Assembly: GCF_014697545.1 (NCBI RefSeq)
Contig: NZ_JACJSA010000001.1
Location: 733,778-797,777 of the forward strand
Direction: 5' to 3'
DNA: 64,000 bases
Source of the DNA: Oscillatoria sp. FACHB-1407
GTDB lineage: Bacteria > Cyanobacteriota > Cyanobacteriia > Elainellales > Elainellaceae
Positions 52,353 through 60,163 of this stretch are shown one piece after another (the stretch's first letter is position 1; each line of letters starts with the position of its first letter). The notes below the pieces were generated by a model that did not search any database, was not told where the DNA came from, and saw only the letters and a list, made by a program, of their open reading frames with translations. Position numbers and translations under genes: made by a program.

Positions 52353-54329
52353 ATGCAAAAAACGACTGATTTAGATCCTAAATTGCAATTACGGCGGCGG
52401 TTGTTAATTGCAGATGTGACCAACCAAATCAACCGGATGATTCGCAGTGCAACCCATCTGGGCGAGATTTTAGGCTTTGCCTGTCAACTACTGGTCGAAA
52501 CCCTTGAATGCACCAGTGCCCGCGTTCTCATTCCTCAAGACACAGACTCTCAAACATTTGTGATCCGGGGAGAACACAGTCAATCAAGCTGTGCGCTTGG
52601 GCTAGGCGATATTCTGGTGGCTCAGGAGCAATCCTATCTAAAACAGGTCTGTGATCAGCAGACCCCCTTGGTCTGGACTCAAGCACACCGTTCTCACGAT
52701 GGGCAGGAATTGACCTGTGCTGTGTTGGCGATCGCCGCGCGTTATGGCAACCAGGTCAATAGTATTGTTGAGATCCAACAGTGCGCTACACCGCAAGATG
52801 ATGAATCTGCGCCCCATCCCCCCCGACAATGGTTGGAATGGGAGCATGAGCTATTGCAGGAAGTATCTGGACAGTTAGCCATTATCGTCAACCAACATAT
52901 CTTGCATACCGAGATGAAACATCGGATTATGCGAGAGTCGCTGTTGCGGCTCGTGACGAACCAGATCCGCAGTAGCCTTGATCTCAACATCATTCTCAAC
53001 ACCATCGTGCAACAGGTGCGAGAGATGCTCAACACCGATCGCGTGGTGATTTATCAGTTTCAAGAAAACTGGCGAGGCACGGTCGTCGTCGAAAACGTAC
53101 TTCCACCCTGGAGTTCTGCGCTGGGTGAGATGGGGCAAGACAACTGTTTTTCAGCAGGATACGCCGAGCTATATCGGGGGGGACGGGTGCGTGCCATGCA
53201 CGATATCCAGAATGTTGGTTTGGATAGCTGTCATGTCAACTTTTTACAACGGTTGCAGGTGCAGGCTAACCTGATTGTGCCCATTCTCCAAACGACTGCC
53301 GATGAAGTAGATCCGACTCAATCTCCTCAACTGTGGGGCTTGTTGATTGCTCACGAGTGCCGTAGTACGCGCAACTGGCAACCGTGGGAAAAAGACCTGA
53401 TGCAACAACTGGGTGATCAAGTTGCGATCGCCATTCAACAGGCTGAACTTTACACTCAAGTGCGTGCTAATGCGGCTCGCTCTCAGGCTCAGGCAGAGCA
53501 ACTGCAAATTGCCCTAGAGGAGTTGCGTTCCACTCAGGCTCAACTGATCCAGAGCGAAAAGCTATCGAGTTTGGGGCAAATGGTGGCGGGCATTGCCCAT
53601 GAGATCAACAATGCCACTAACTTTATCCATGCCAATCTGCCCTACGTTCAGCAATATGCCGCCGCATTAGAACAAGCGATCGCCACTTGCATAGACCATC
53701 GCTCCGCACCCTCAGAAGCGATCGCCTCTGAACTGGAAAACTTAGAAGTCAGCTTTGTCCGTCAGGATTTTCCCAAACTGATTCAATCGATGCAAACAGG
53801 GACAGGGCGCATTCGGGATATCGTCTCGACCCTACGCAATTTCTCACGTATCGATGAAGCGGAATACAAAGCCGTTGACCTCCATGAGGGCATCGATAGC
53901 AGCCTGGTCATCCTCAGACACCGGATTGAACCTAAAGTCAAAATTAACAAAGACTATGGCGTACTCCCCCTGGTGGAGTGCCATGCAGGGCAAATCAATC
54001 AGGTTCTCCTAAACCTGTTGAGCAATGCGTTAGATGCCTGTAGCGAGCAACCCGAAATTACGATTCGCACCTGGCAACCACGCCCTAACGCAGTCATGGT
54101 TTCCATTCGCGACAATGGCTGTGGCATTCCTGAAGGTATTCTCAATCGCATCTTTGACCCCTTTTTCACAACAAAACCAGTGGGACAGGGAACGGGACTA
54201 GGGCTTGCGATTTGTCATCAGATTATTGTCAAAGAGCACCAGGGGCTAATTCGATGTGTCAACCACCAGCAGGGAACTGAGTTTCAGATTGAGTTACCTG
54301 TCACACGATCAGTGCGTGAAGGACAATAA
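52353..54329 (+). CDS. Probable DXCF-type cyanobacteriochrome histidine kinase
   Basis: 658 residues, soluble. GAF1 occupies about 25-180. GAF2 (about 195-365) has cyanobacteriochrome features: DNCF (263-266), a DXCF motif; SCH with C293-H294, the canonical bilin-binding Cys-His; and LQVQANLIVPI and LWGLLIAHEC. C265 and C293 are 28 residues apart, the same spacing as the two cysteines of TePixJ (494 and 522). A coiled linker leads to the H-box [20 protein letters not shown] (H416) and an HATPase domain (LLNLLSNALDACSE, IRDNGCGIPEGILNRIFDPFF, GTGLGLAICHQI). I infer a blue/green- or teal-sensing kinase; bilin binding is not proven. No response regulator is adjacent. Confidence 0.85.
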   Translation: MQKTTDLDPKLQLRRRLLIADVTNQINRMIRSATHLGEILGFACQLLVETLECTSARVLIPQDTDSQTFVIRGEHSQSSCALGLGDILVAQEQSYLKQVCDQQTPLVWTQAHRSHDGQELTCAVLAIAARYGNQVNSIVEIQQCATPQDDESAPHPPRQWLEWEHELLQEVSGQLAIIVNQHILHTEMKHRIMRESLLRLVTNQIRSSLDLNIILNTIVQQVREMLNTDRVVIYQFQENWRGTVVVENVLPPWSSALGEMGQDNCFSAGYAELYRGGRVRAMHDIQNVGLDSCHVNFLQRLQVQANLIVPILQTTADEVDPTQSPQLWGLLIAHECRSTRNWQPWEKDLMQQLGDQVAIAIQQAELYTQVRANAARSQAQAEQLQIALEELRSTQAQLIQSEKLSSLGQMVAGIAHEINNATNFIHANLPYVQQYAAALEQAIATCIDHRSAPSEAIASELENLEVSFVRQDFPKLIQSMQTGTGRIRDIVSTLRNFSRIDEAEYKAVDLHEGIDSSLVILRHRIEPKVKINKDYGVLPLVECHAGQINQVLLNLLSNALDACSEQPEITIRTWQPRPNAVMVSIRDNGCGIPEGILNRIFDPFFTTKPVGQGTGLGLAICHQIIVKEHQGLIRCVNHQQGTEFQIELPVTRSVREGQ

Positions 54330-54330
54330 A

Positions 54331-54352
54331 AAGCACCCCCAGAGGAGTGCCT
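54331..54352. terminator. Bidirectional terminator between kinase and DUF4278 gene
   Basis: GCACCCC and GGAGTGC pair with one mismatch around AGA. Flanking AAAAA on the left and CTTTA on the right give a T-run on the minus strand. It begins one base after the kinase stop codon and may serve both convergent genes. Confidence 0.55.
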
Positions 54353-54448
54353 TTATACCAACTCACTTGAGAGAAGCCATATCGAGAGGGGCTATGCCAC
54401 TGTCAATGGCGGTAAAGGCTAGATGCCAATCCCGCCCTGTCAGATGAC

Positions 54449-54889
54449 TTAGCTGAACGCAACGTGACTGCGGCTGTAAGTTCCTGCAACAGCCGTGTTG
54501 ATCTTGCCTTGAATGGGGTTCCAATATTGGTAAGCATACTGGCTGGGCAGACCGACTTGTACGGCAACCCGGCTCAACATCACCTGCTCACGTTGCTTGA
54601 CATTGCGGTGATGGTTGATCACCAACGAACGTAACCGATCATCCACTGAAGCGATCGCTGAAGCTGCAACAGGTTCAACCACAACAGGAGCCAAAATAGG
54701 CTCAGGAGCACCTGTTGTATAAGCTACACCCCGATATTTCAGGTCAAGACTGGGTTGTTGCGACAGTTGTTTTTGTGCTTTGCGAAATCTCACACCTGAT
54801 CCACGATATTGACCAGCAGCAACAACTTCACCGACTTGAGCTTGAGGAGGGTTGTAATCGTAACTGATTCCACGGTAAGTAAGTTTCAT
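54449..54889 (-). CDS. DUF4278 protein
   Basis: 146 residues from ATG 54889; the frame is open 30 codons further upstream, but MKLTYRGISYDYNPP is the standard DUF4278 start. A second, shorter copy of the motif, LKYRGVAYTTG, lies at about 50-60. The C-terminal part RLRSLVINHHRNVKQREQVMLSRVA suggests helices. DUF4278 proteins are small cyanobacterial proteins, often stress-induced; their function is unknown to me. The gene appears monocistronic and its stop faces a terminator. Confidence 0.85.
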   Translation of the reverse strand: MKLTYRGISYDYNPPQAQVGEVVAAGQYRGSGVRFRKAQKQLSQQPSLDLKYRGVAYTTGAPEPILAPVVVEPVAASAIASVDDRLRSLVINHHRNVKQREQVMLSRVAVQVGLPSQYAYQYWNPIQGKINTAVAGTYSRSHVAFS

Positions 54890-55072
54890 AGAATTCGCCT
54901 CTTTGAAATATGTAACGGGTTGAGGCGCGTTCCTTCGGGATGTCTCCCTACTTCCGTCTCTTGAACTTGACAGTTTCAATGATCAAGAAAGAGATGAACG
55001 ATTTGTTTTTCTGTATCTATTGTTACCGTTTTCCACCTTTATGTCAATCAAATTCTCTCAAATATCCGGAAT

Positions 55073-55870
55073 TCATGACATAGGCTGAAGCAAGCTCTTT
55101 GCCCCAATTCCCAATGCCACAATCAGCCCAATGACCACTGCCCCCATTCCCAATGGACTTGGAACCCAAAAAACCGCCTCGATGTGATTAACGTCTCCGG
55201 CTTTGAGAGTCCAGACCAGATGTTTGTTAGCGGTTGGGTCGGCGGAGGCATCTGTTGGTTGGATCTGTGGGCTTTGGGCACCCCAGGGAGTATCGAGGCT
55301 AAATTCCAGATCGAGGAGAGTACCGGGACTAATCAGGACGCTGCCCTCTGAGGAGAGGACACCGAGCGATCGCAAATCCAGATCAAAGGTTAGATAGTTC
55401 TTCTCAACCACAAAGAAGTTGCGTTGAAAGACGGTGAGACGAGAAGCAATGGCAGGCAAGTCAGCCACAACCGATCGGGCAGAGGGAGGGAGGTCTTCAA
55501 GGCTGGGATTGAAAAATTGATTAAATTTTGCTTGCAACTCTGCCCCATTGTTAAAGGGAATGATGGCAACAATTTCCTGTTTTGACGGATGGCGCACGCG
55601 CCCACCCACCTGCCGGGTTCGCTGTTCCAGGCTCTTTAACCACTCCTGAGCGATCGCCCCACTGAAGTTGGTGAGTTGTTCCCCCAGACGAATGTGCTGC
55701 ACGATTTCGCCATGATTTTGACCTGCAAAGTTAATCCCCACGTCATAGCGAACGCACCCAGACAACAGCACCGACACCACCAGGAGCAGCACTACCTTTT
55801 GCAGTGCTCTGAGTCGCAGTGTTTTCAATCTAGCCGCGATCGCCCAAAAACTGGCTTGCAATCTTGTCAT
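55073..55870 (-). CDS. DUF3153 lipoprotein
   Basis: 265 residues. The hydrophobic N-terminal segment ends in the lipobox VLLSGC (about residue 38). The DUF3153 pattern follows: VRYDVGINFAGQNHGEIVQHIRLGEQL, RTRQVGGRV and FNNGAELQAKFNQFF. A C-terminal membrane helix (about 243-262) is preceded by HLVWTLKAGDVNHIEAVFWVPSP. DUF3153 proteins occur in cyanobacteria and plastid-bearing plants; function is unknown. It starts 48 bases after the TPR-like gene on the same strand, so an operon is likely. Confidence 0.88.
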   Translation of the reverse strand: MTRLQASFWAIAARLKTLRLRALQKVVLLLVVSVLLSGCVRYDVGINFAGQNHGEIVQHIRLGEQLTNFSGAIAQEWLKSLEQRTRQVGGRVRHPSKQEIVAIIPFNNGAELQAKFNQFFNPSLEDLPPSARSVVADLPAIASRLTVFQRNFFVVEKNYLTFDLDLRSLGVLSSEGSVLISPGTLLDLEFSLDTPWGAQSPQIQPTDASADPTANKHLVWTLKAGDVNHIEAVFWVPSPLGMGAVVIGLIVALGIGAKSLLQPMS

Positions 55871-55918
55871 GCTTCCATGTTCTACACCTCACCCTTTCAC
55901 TCTCTCACGCTTAGTTCG

Positions 55919-56488
55919 TTAGCTCAACCAGAGCAAACTGCCAACAATCAGGGCGATCGCTATCAGGGCAACCCAAACAAACCGATTATCTTTAGTGTTG
56001 ACCTGACTCAGGTCAATGGGTTCTAAATCAGGTTCAACCTTACGAGGACGGGGCGATCGCTTGGGTGGTGTATAGGCTCCTTTGGTATCACGCTCAGACT
56101 CCTCCAGCGTTGCCAAATCGGGAATTTGAGTCAGCCATTCAGGGCGAGTCTTGAGGCGAGGGGCTTTGAGGATGTAGAGTAACCGATTCCCCTGCTTGCG
56201 GGTGTCGCGATCGGGGTGACGGGTCAGCTTTTCACACAGGGCGATCGCGTCTTCTCGCTGTTCAGCAGCTTCATAGGCAGTCACCAACCAGATCTGAATC
56301 TCACCGCCTAATCGCGAGTTGCGGTTGACCAGGCTTGCTGCCTTTTCTAAAGCCTGCACCGATTGCCGATAGGAACCCCGCTCAAATGCCGCTCTACCTG
56401 TTTGATAGTGTGATCGAATGAGTTCTATCGTTTGAGTACTGTCTGTGTTTTGAGTACTGTCTGTGTTTTGAGTGCTGTCTGTATTCAC
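55919..56488 (-). CDS. TPR-like protein with C-terminal membrane anchor
   Basis: 189 residues. The N-terminus begins with three repeats of NTDSTQ encoded by an 18-base tandem repeat (56431-56484). TPR-like helices span about 20-100 (HYQTGRAAFERGSYRQSVQALEKAASLV, VTAYEAAEQREDAIALCEKL). A basic Pro-rich linker leads to a single C-terminal membrane helix (FVWVALIAIALIVGSLLWLS). It is probably tail-anchored with the TPR part in the cytoplasm. Function is unknown. It precedes the DUF3153 gene in a two-gene operon. The number of NTDSTQ units may vary between isolates. Confidence 0.78.
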   Translation of the reverse strand: MNTDSTQNTDSTQNTDSTQTIELIRSHYQTGRAAFERGSYRQSVQALEKAASLVNRNSRLGGEIQIWLVTAYEAAEQREDAIALCEKLTRHPDRDTRKQGNRLLYILKAPRLKTRPEWLTQIPDLATLEESERDTKGAYTPPKRSPRPRKVEPDLEPIDLSQVNTKDNRFVWVALIAIALIVGSLLWLS

Positions 56489-56663
56489 CCACCCTGCTCC
56501 TGGTATATCGCTGGAGGTACTGGTTTCATCTCTTCCATATAGCCGTTCTCAATGAGTTGTAAGATCAGCGAGTTGTGAGAGGCGCACCTCGTCAGGGTAT
56601 GCCTCTCATACCCATTTGGGATTGCTATATAAAGGACTGAAACTTATCCCTTAACTCGATCGT

Positions 56664-56769
56664 CTATTGCAACTATTGAGACAGTTAATACAAGTGGGTG
56701 TGGGGGTTGTGCCCCTAGCCAGGGGTTCCACCCCTGCACCCCGTCCTAACCAATCCCTCGGTTGCTATA
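56664..56769 (+). repeat. Repeat F3, full copy
   Basis: ATTGCAACTATTGAGACAG...GGTTGCTATA, the same layout and length as 27100-27205 with a decayed left end. It covers about a quarter of the 389-base spacer 56489-56877, which otherwise shows nothing supported. Confidence 0.78.
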
Positions 56770-56877
56770 TTATCTAGACTAATCAGATTAGCTGCCTAAT
56801 CATGATCTGTCTCCTCAAATTCTAACGAAGCAGGTTAGGCTAGAGGTCTGGCGATCGCTACTCCCTAAGATCTATTT

Positions 56878-57348
56878 ATGCGGTTACTACACACTCAATC
56901 TCAAGGTCTGAGAGATATTAAGCGTCCTGTGTCTGTGTTGTTATCAGGGGTTGTTGTGAGTGCGATCGCACTGGTTAATGCCTTGCCAGTCAGGGCAGAT
57001 GGTGTGGTGGTGCGTGGGGGAAGCGTTACGGTACAGGTAGGTGAATACAATCCCCCCAGATCTGTCTACAGTCGGGATTATGACCGGGATTATCGCGATC
57101 GCTACTACCGCGATCGCTACTACCGCGATCGATATGATGATCGCTACGATACTGAGATCGAAGACTCCCTTCTGATCAATCCCGTCATCATTGACTCTGA
57201 GATCGAAGACTCTGTGTTGATTGACCCGGTCATCATCAACTCTGGTTACGGTTATGACTACGACGACCGGGATGTCAGAATCTATTCCACGGGTGGCACT
57301 CGCCCCACCTGTCAAGTGTTGTCAAACTTCAGGGCTGCCTGCAATTAG
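56878..57348 (+). CDS. Secreted Tyr/Arg/Asp-repeat protein, function unknown
   Basis: 156 residues. An N-terminal signal peptide (about 20-40, VLLSGVVVSAIALVNALPVRA) precedes a short beta segment and then a low-complexity region, with DRDYRDRYYRDRYYRDRYDD encoded by a 15-base unit built round HIP1. A 15-residue repeat EIEDSLLINPVIIDS / EIEDSVLIDPVIINS follows. Two Cys near the C-terminus (CQVLSNFRAAC) may pair. Probably extracytoplasmic. The family is not recognised. Confidence 0.7.
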   Translation: MRLLHTQSQGLRDIKRPVSVLLSGVVVSAIALVNALPVRADGVVVRGGSVTVQVGEYNPPRSVYSRDYDRDYRDRYYRDRYYRDRYDDRYDTEIEDSLLINPVIIDSEIEDSVLIDPVIINSGYGYDYDDRDVRIYSTGGTRPTCQVLSNFRAACN

Positions 57349-57422
57349 ACGGGCTCAGCACTCAGCACTTTGCTATAACTGCGGTTTCAACCGCCGAAGT
57401 TCTGCTCCCAAACTCAGGTTAT

Positions 57423-57592
57423 TTAACGTCAGTTCGGTTTAAGAGTCTGGCGAATGAATTTGCGGCTACTGGAGCGACGTCCGCCGATGCGGACTCCGGA
57501 AAATGCAGGATTTGACGAACCGACGCAGATCGGTTTTGCTCAGATAGCGGCGGTTTTAACCGCCGAAATCCTGATCCGAATTCACGTTATTT
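57423..57592 (-). repeat. MITE-like repeat F2, best-preserved minus copy (170 bp)
   Basis: Ends read (minus strand) AAATAACGTGAATTCGG and the complement of TTAACGTCAGTTCGG, so imperfect inverted repeats TTAACGTSARTTCGG are visible. The interior matches 62884-63052 closely. The element overlaps the pentapeptide gene's 3' end and supplies its TAA stop codon (57587-57589). Confidence 0.85.
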
Positions 57593-58264
57593 AGAAGGGC
57601 AAGCACTCATTGCTTCGGGCAGGGTTGCGCCCCGCAAATCAGTTCCTTCGAGTTCAACATTCCGCATACTGGCAGTGCTCAGGTCGGCTCCCCTCAAGTC
57701 GGCTTCACTCATATCGGCGTCATCCAAAATGGCTCGGTTCAGCACCGCTTCAATCAAACTTGCCTGACATAGGGTGGCTTCTCGGAAGTTAACCGAGATG
57801 AGAACCGTGCGATAGAGGTCTGCCAACGTCAGATTTGCCTGAACCAGGCTAGCTTCCCGCAGGTTGGCACTTTTGAGGACAGCCCCAATAAGATAAGCAC
57901 CATAACAATTGACCCCTGTCAGCGTTGCTTCAATCAAATCTGTTTGGTTGAGATTGGCATAACTCAGGTTAGCCTCTGCCAGGTCGGTGCCCCGCATAAT
58001 AGCGTTCATCAAATTTGCACTCCGCAGATCAGCCCCCATCAGTTTTGTTTTGATCATGTAGGCTTTGCTGAAGTTAGCTCCGCGCAAATCCGCTCCAATC
58101 AGATTGGCACCAATTAAATTGCTGCCGCTCAGATCAATGCCGTTGAGATCCGCCAGAATCAGGTTTGCTCCACTCAGGTCAGGTTTGACTGAAGATGTGC
58201 GTCGCCACTTATTCCAGATTTCAACTCCCGCCTGTAATAGAGCAAGATGATTGTGATTTGCCAT
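57587..58264 (-). CDS. Pentapeptide-repeat protein
   Basis: 225 residues. An N-terminal helical cap (LALLQAGVEIWNKWRR) is followed from about residue 28 by roughly 35 pentapeptides of the A(D/N)Lxx type (SGANLILADLNGIDLSGSNLIGANLIGADLRGANF), forming a right-handed quadrilateral beta-helix. No membrane or signal segment is seen. Such proteins are numerous in cyanobacteria; roles are mostly unknown, though some mimic DNA or localise in thylakoids. The stop codon lies in the end of an F2 repeat, so the original C-terminus may have been altered by insertion. Confidence 0.92.
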   Translation of the reverse strand: MANHNHLALLQAGVEIWNKWRRTSSVKPDLSGANLILADLNGIDLSGSNLIGANLIGADLRGANFSKAYMIKTKLMGADLRSANLMNAIMRGTDLAEANLSYANLNQTDLIEATLTGVNCYGAYLIGAVLKSANLREASLVQANLTLADLYRTVLISVNFREATLCQASLIEAVLNRAILDDADMSEADLRGADLSTASMRNVELEGTDLRGATLPEAMSACPSK

Positions 58265-58574
58265 AGGTGCGGTGCGTCAGAGGTGAGGTAGGACAATTTT
58301 TGCCAGGTCTAGATCATTCTTCGAGGGGAGCGATCGCCAACCGTCAGCCTCTAGTAAAGAGTCGTTAAGGGGGTATAAAGTTACAACAAAAAACCTCAGG
58401 TAGGGCGATCGCCACTCTAAAGGAGTAACCAGAGAAAATAGAGCTTACGATAGAGGAGATTTGCCCAGCTATTTTATTAGACTCAAGGTGTTATCAATAA
58501 ACCCGCTTTTAGAGGCAAAACCTATTTTTAAAAGCATTGCTTCTAAAAGTGTAAAAATCATGGGAGAAAATATC

Positions 58575-58757
58575 ATGAGTTTAGAAGATAGAGCAAAAGC
58601 AACGGCTAAAAATGTTGAAGGTAAACTTCAAGAAGCCGTGGGTGAAGTAACAGGAAGCCCCAGAGACAAGGCTGAAGGTAAAGCAAAGCAAGTCGAAGCT
58701 GAAGGCCGTCATGCTGTTGAAGATATGAAAGATGCAGTAAAGCGCAAGATTGACTAA
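58575..58757 (+). CDS. CsbD-like stress protein
   Basis: 60 residues from ATG 58575 (the frame is open 38 codons upstream but that part is not CsbD-like). The sequence LEDRAKATAKNVEGKLQEAVGEVTGSPRDKAEGKAKQ is the standard CsbD motif: a small, highly charged helical protein. CsbD proteins are induced by general stress in many bacteria; molecular function is unclear. A GGGAG upstream may serve as ribosome site. A strong terminator follows. The 310-base upstream spacer shows no other gene. Confidence 0.92.
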   Translation: MSLEDRAKATAKNVEGKLQEAVGEVTGSPRDKAEGKAKQVEAEGRHAVEDMKDAVKRKID

Positions 58758-58890
58758 GCCTTTATTGAACTGTTCAGCCAATTAACTTCGTGAGAAAGTG
58801 AATCATCTGTGGGAGCATTTTTGTGTTTTCACAGATGTTTTTTAAGAAGTGATTTTTAAGTGATTGGTTTAATATAGCGATCCTAAATCG

Positions 58891-58940
58891 TTTGTGAAAG
58901 TGCCCGCCCTTTGGGCGGGCACTTTCACAAACAGCTTTTT
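58891..58940. terminator. Strong hairpin terminator between csbD and cbiB
   Basis: 18-base perfect arms (TTTGTGAAAGTGCCCGCC / GGCGGGCACTTTCACAAA, 58891-58908 and 58914-58931) enclose CTTTG, with six T at 58935-58940. It lies between convergent genes, 130 bases after csbD and 38 bases from the cbiB stop. The long stem could also be a repeat. Confidence 0.75.
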
Positions 58941-58977
58941 TCACAAATCAAATAGGATTGCTATAACACTTCACGAG

Positions 58978-59979
58978 TTACAACGGCAATATCCCCTTCT
59001 CTACGACCATTAGCCCCAGGGCGATCGCCACCCACCCAATAAACATCGTTCGCGTCAGTCCCATGGCTCGCTCAATGCGTTCAACGGTAATCGGTCGCAG
59101 CGCATCCCCCAACAAAGGCTTGTGTTTCGTCACCCCACGATAGGTATTGGTGCCACCCACCTGCACCCCCAACACAGCAGCGTAGGCACACTCACTCCAT
59201 CCCGCATTTGGGCTGGGGTCTTGTGGGGCATCGCGACAGCACACCTGCCAGACTCGACCAGGGTTTCCGGACACCAACACCAGACTCAACACCGTCAGCC
59301 GACAGGGCAACCAGGTGAGGACATCTTCCGTTCTGGCACTGAACCAACCCAGATCGGTATAAGGAGCTTCTTTGTAGCCCACCATTGAGTCAAGCGTGCT
59401 TGCCGCTTTATACGCCAATGCCAGCGGCACACTCCCTATCGGCAACAACGCCCCAACGATCGCATAAAACAGGGGAGCCATCACCCCATCTACCGCATTC
59501 TCCGTCACGGTTTCCAGCACCGCCCGGAGTATTTCATCCCGCGACAGGTGCTCTGTGTCTCGTCCTACATATCGACTGAGACGCGATCGCGCCACCACAA
59601 GCGATTCCTCAGATGCCCCTGACTCCGATGACAGAGGTTGCAGCACATCCTCAGCGGCTCGCCGCAGACTGCGTCCGGCAAAGCAACTCGCCAACATCAC
59701 ACTGGCGATCGCCATTCCCATCACCGGGTGAATCCTGTTGGCTACCCAAACCATCAGCCAACCCACCAAGCCACTGCCACCCATCATGCCGATACCCAGC
59801 ACCACCCCCGCCACGCGCCGCACCGTCGCCCCAGAGAATCGCCCCAACATCCATTTGGAATAGCCTCCAATCACCCAACCCATCACCTGAACCGGATGCA
59901 ACCAATTCCACGGATCACCAATCAGGTAGTCAAGGAAAGAGGCGATCGCCAAAACAATTGCTGAAGATTCGATAGGCAT
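58978..59979 (-). CDS. cbiB: Adenosylcobinamide-phosphate synthase CbiB
   Basis: 333 residues, integral membrane enzyme (CbiB/CobD) that attaches aminopropanol (or its phosphate) to adenosylcobyric acid in cobalamin synthesis. Conserved blocks are LDYLIGDPWNWLHPVQVMGWVIG, SRYVGRDTEHLSRDEILRAVLETVTENAVDGVMAPLFYA, AYKAASTLDSMVGYKEAPYTDLGWFSARTEDV and GVQVGGTNTYRGV. Several membrane helices are visible. The length is standard. It is transcribed alone; the tandem CobO-like gene is the only other cobalamin-related gene in the window. Confidence 0.95.
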   Translation of the reverse strand: MPIESSAIVLAIASFLDYLIGDPWNWLHPVQVMGWVIGGYSKWMLGRFSGATVRRVAGVVLGIGMMGGSGLVGWLMVWVANRIHPVMGMAIASVMLASCFAGRSLRRAAEDVLQPLSSESGASEESLVVARSRLSRYVGRDTEHLSRDEILRAVLETVTENAVDGVMAPLFYAIVGALLPIGSVPLALAYKAASTLDSMVGYKEAPYTDLGWFSARTEDVLTWLPCRLTVLSLVLVSGNPGRVWQVCCRDAPQDPSPNAGWSECAYAAVLGVQVGGTNTYRGVTKHKPLLGDALRPITVERIERAMGLTRTMFIGWVAIALGLMVVEKGILPL

Positions 59980-60043
59980 GGGTCAAGGGAGATTGAGTCA
60001 TGAGCCAAGAGCTATGGTCGATTAACCCGTGACAAATGACAAG

Positions 60044-60148
60044 TATAGCTTTGGTCAGAAAGCTTAAGGCAAAGGCAATGGCTTAAACCCTGATGCTGGG
60101 GAGGCTCTCTGACTCGCCTCCGCCCCATCGAATGTGGCTACGGCTATA
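60044..60148 (-). repeat. Dispersed repeat F1, copy 3 (105 bp, inverted)
   Basis: The reverse complement of this stretch matches 1605-1709 and 44813-44917 with a handful of changes and identical length. It lies between the kinase stop codon (60164) and the cbiB start. Confidence 0.88.
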
Positions 60149-60163
60149 ACCCGTGACCAGAGC

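Noticed and set aside
58461..58574. 38-codon N-terminal extension of the CsbD gene
   Set aside because: The CsbD motif starts at ATG 58575; the extension is not CsbD-like and would be unusual for the family.
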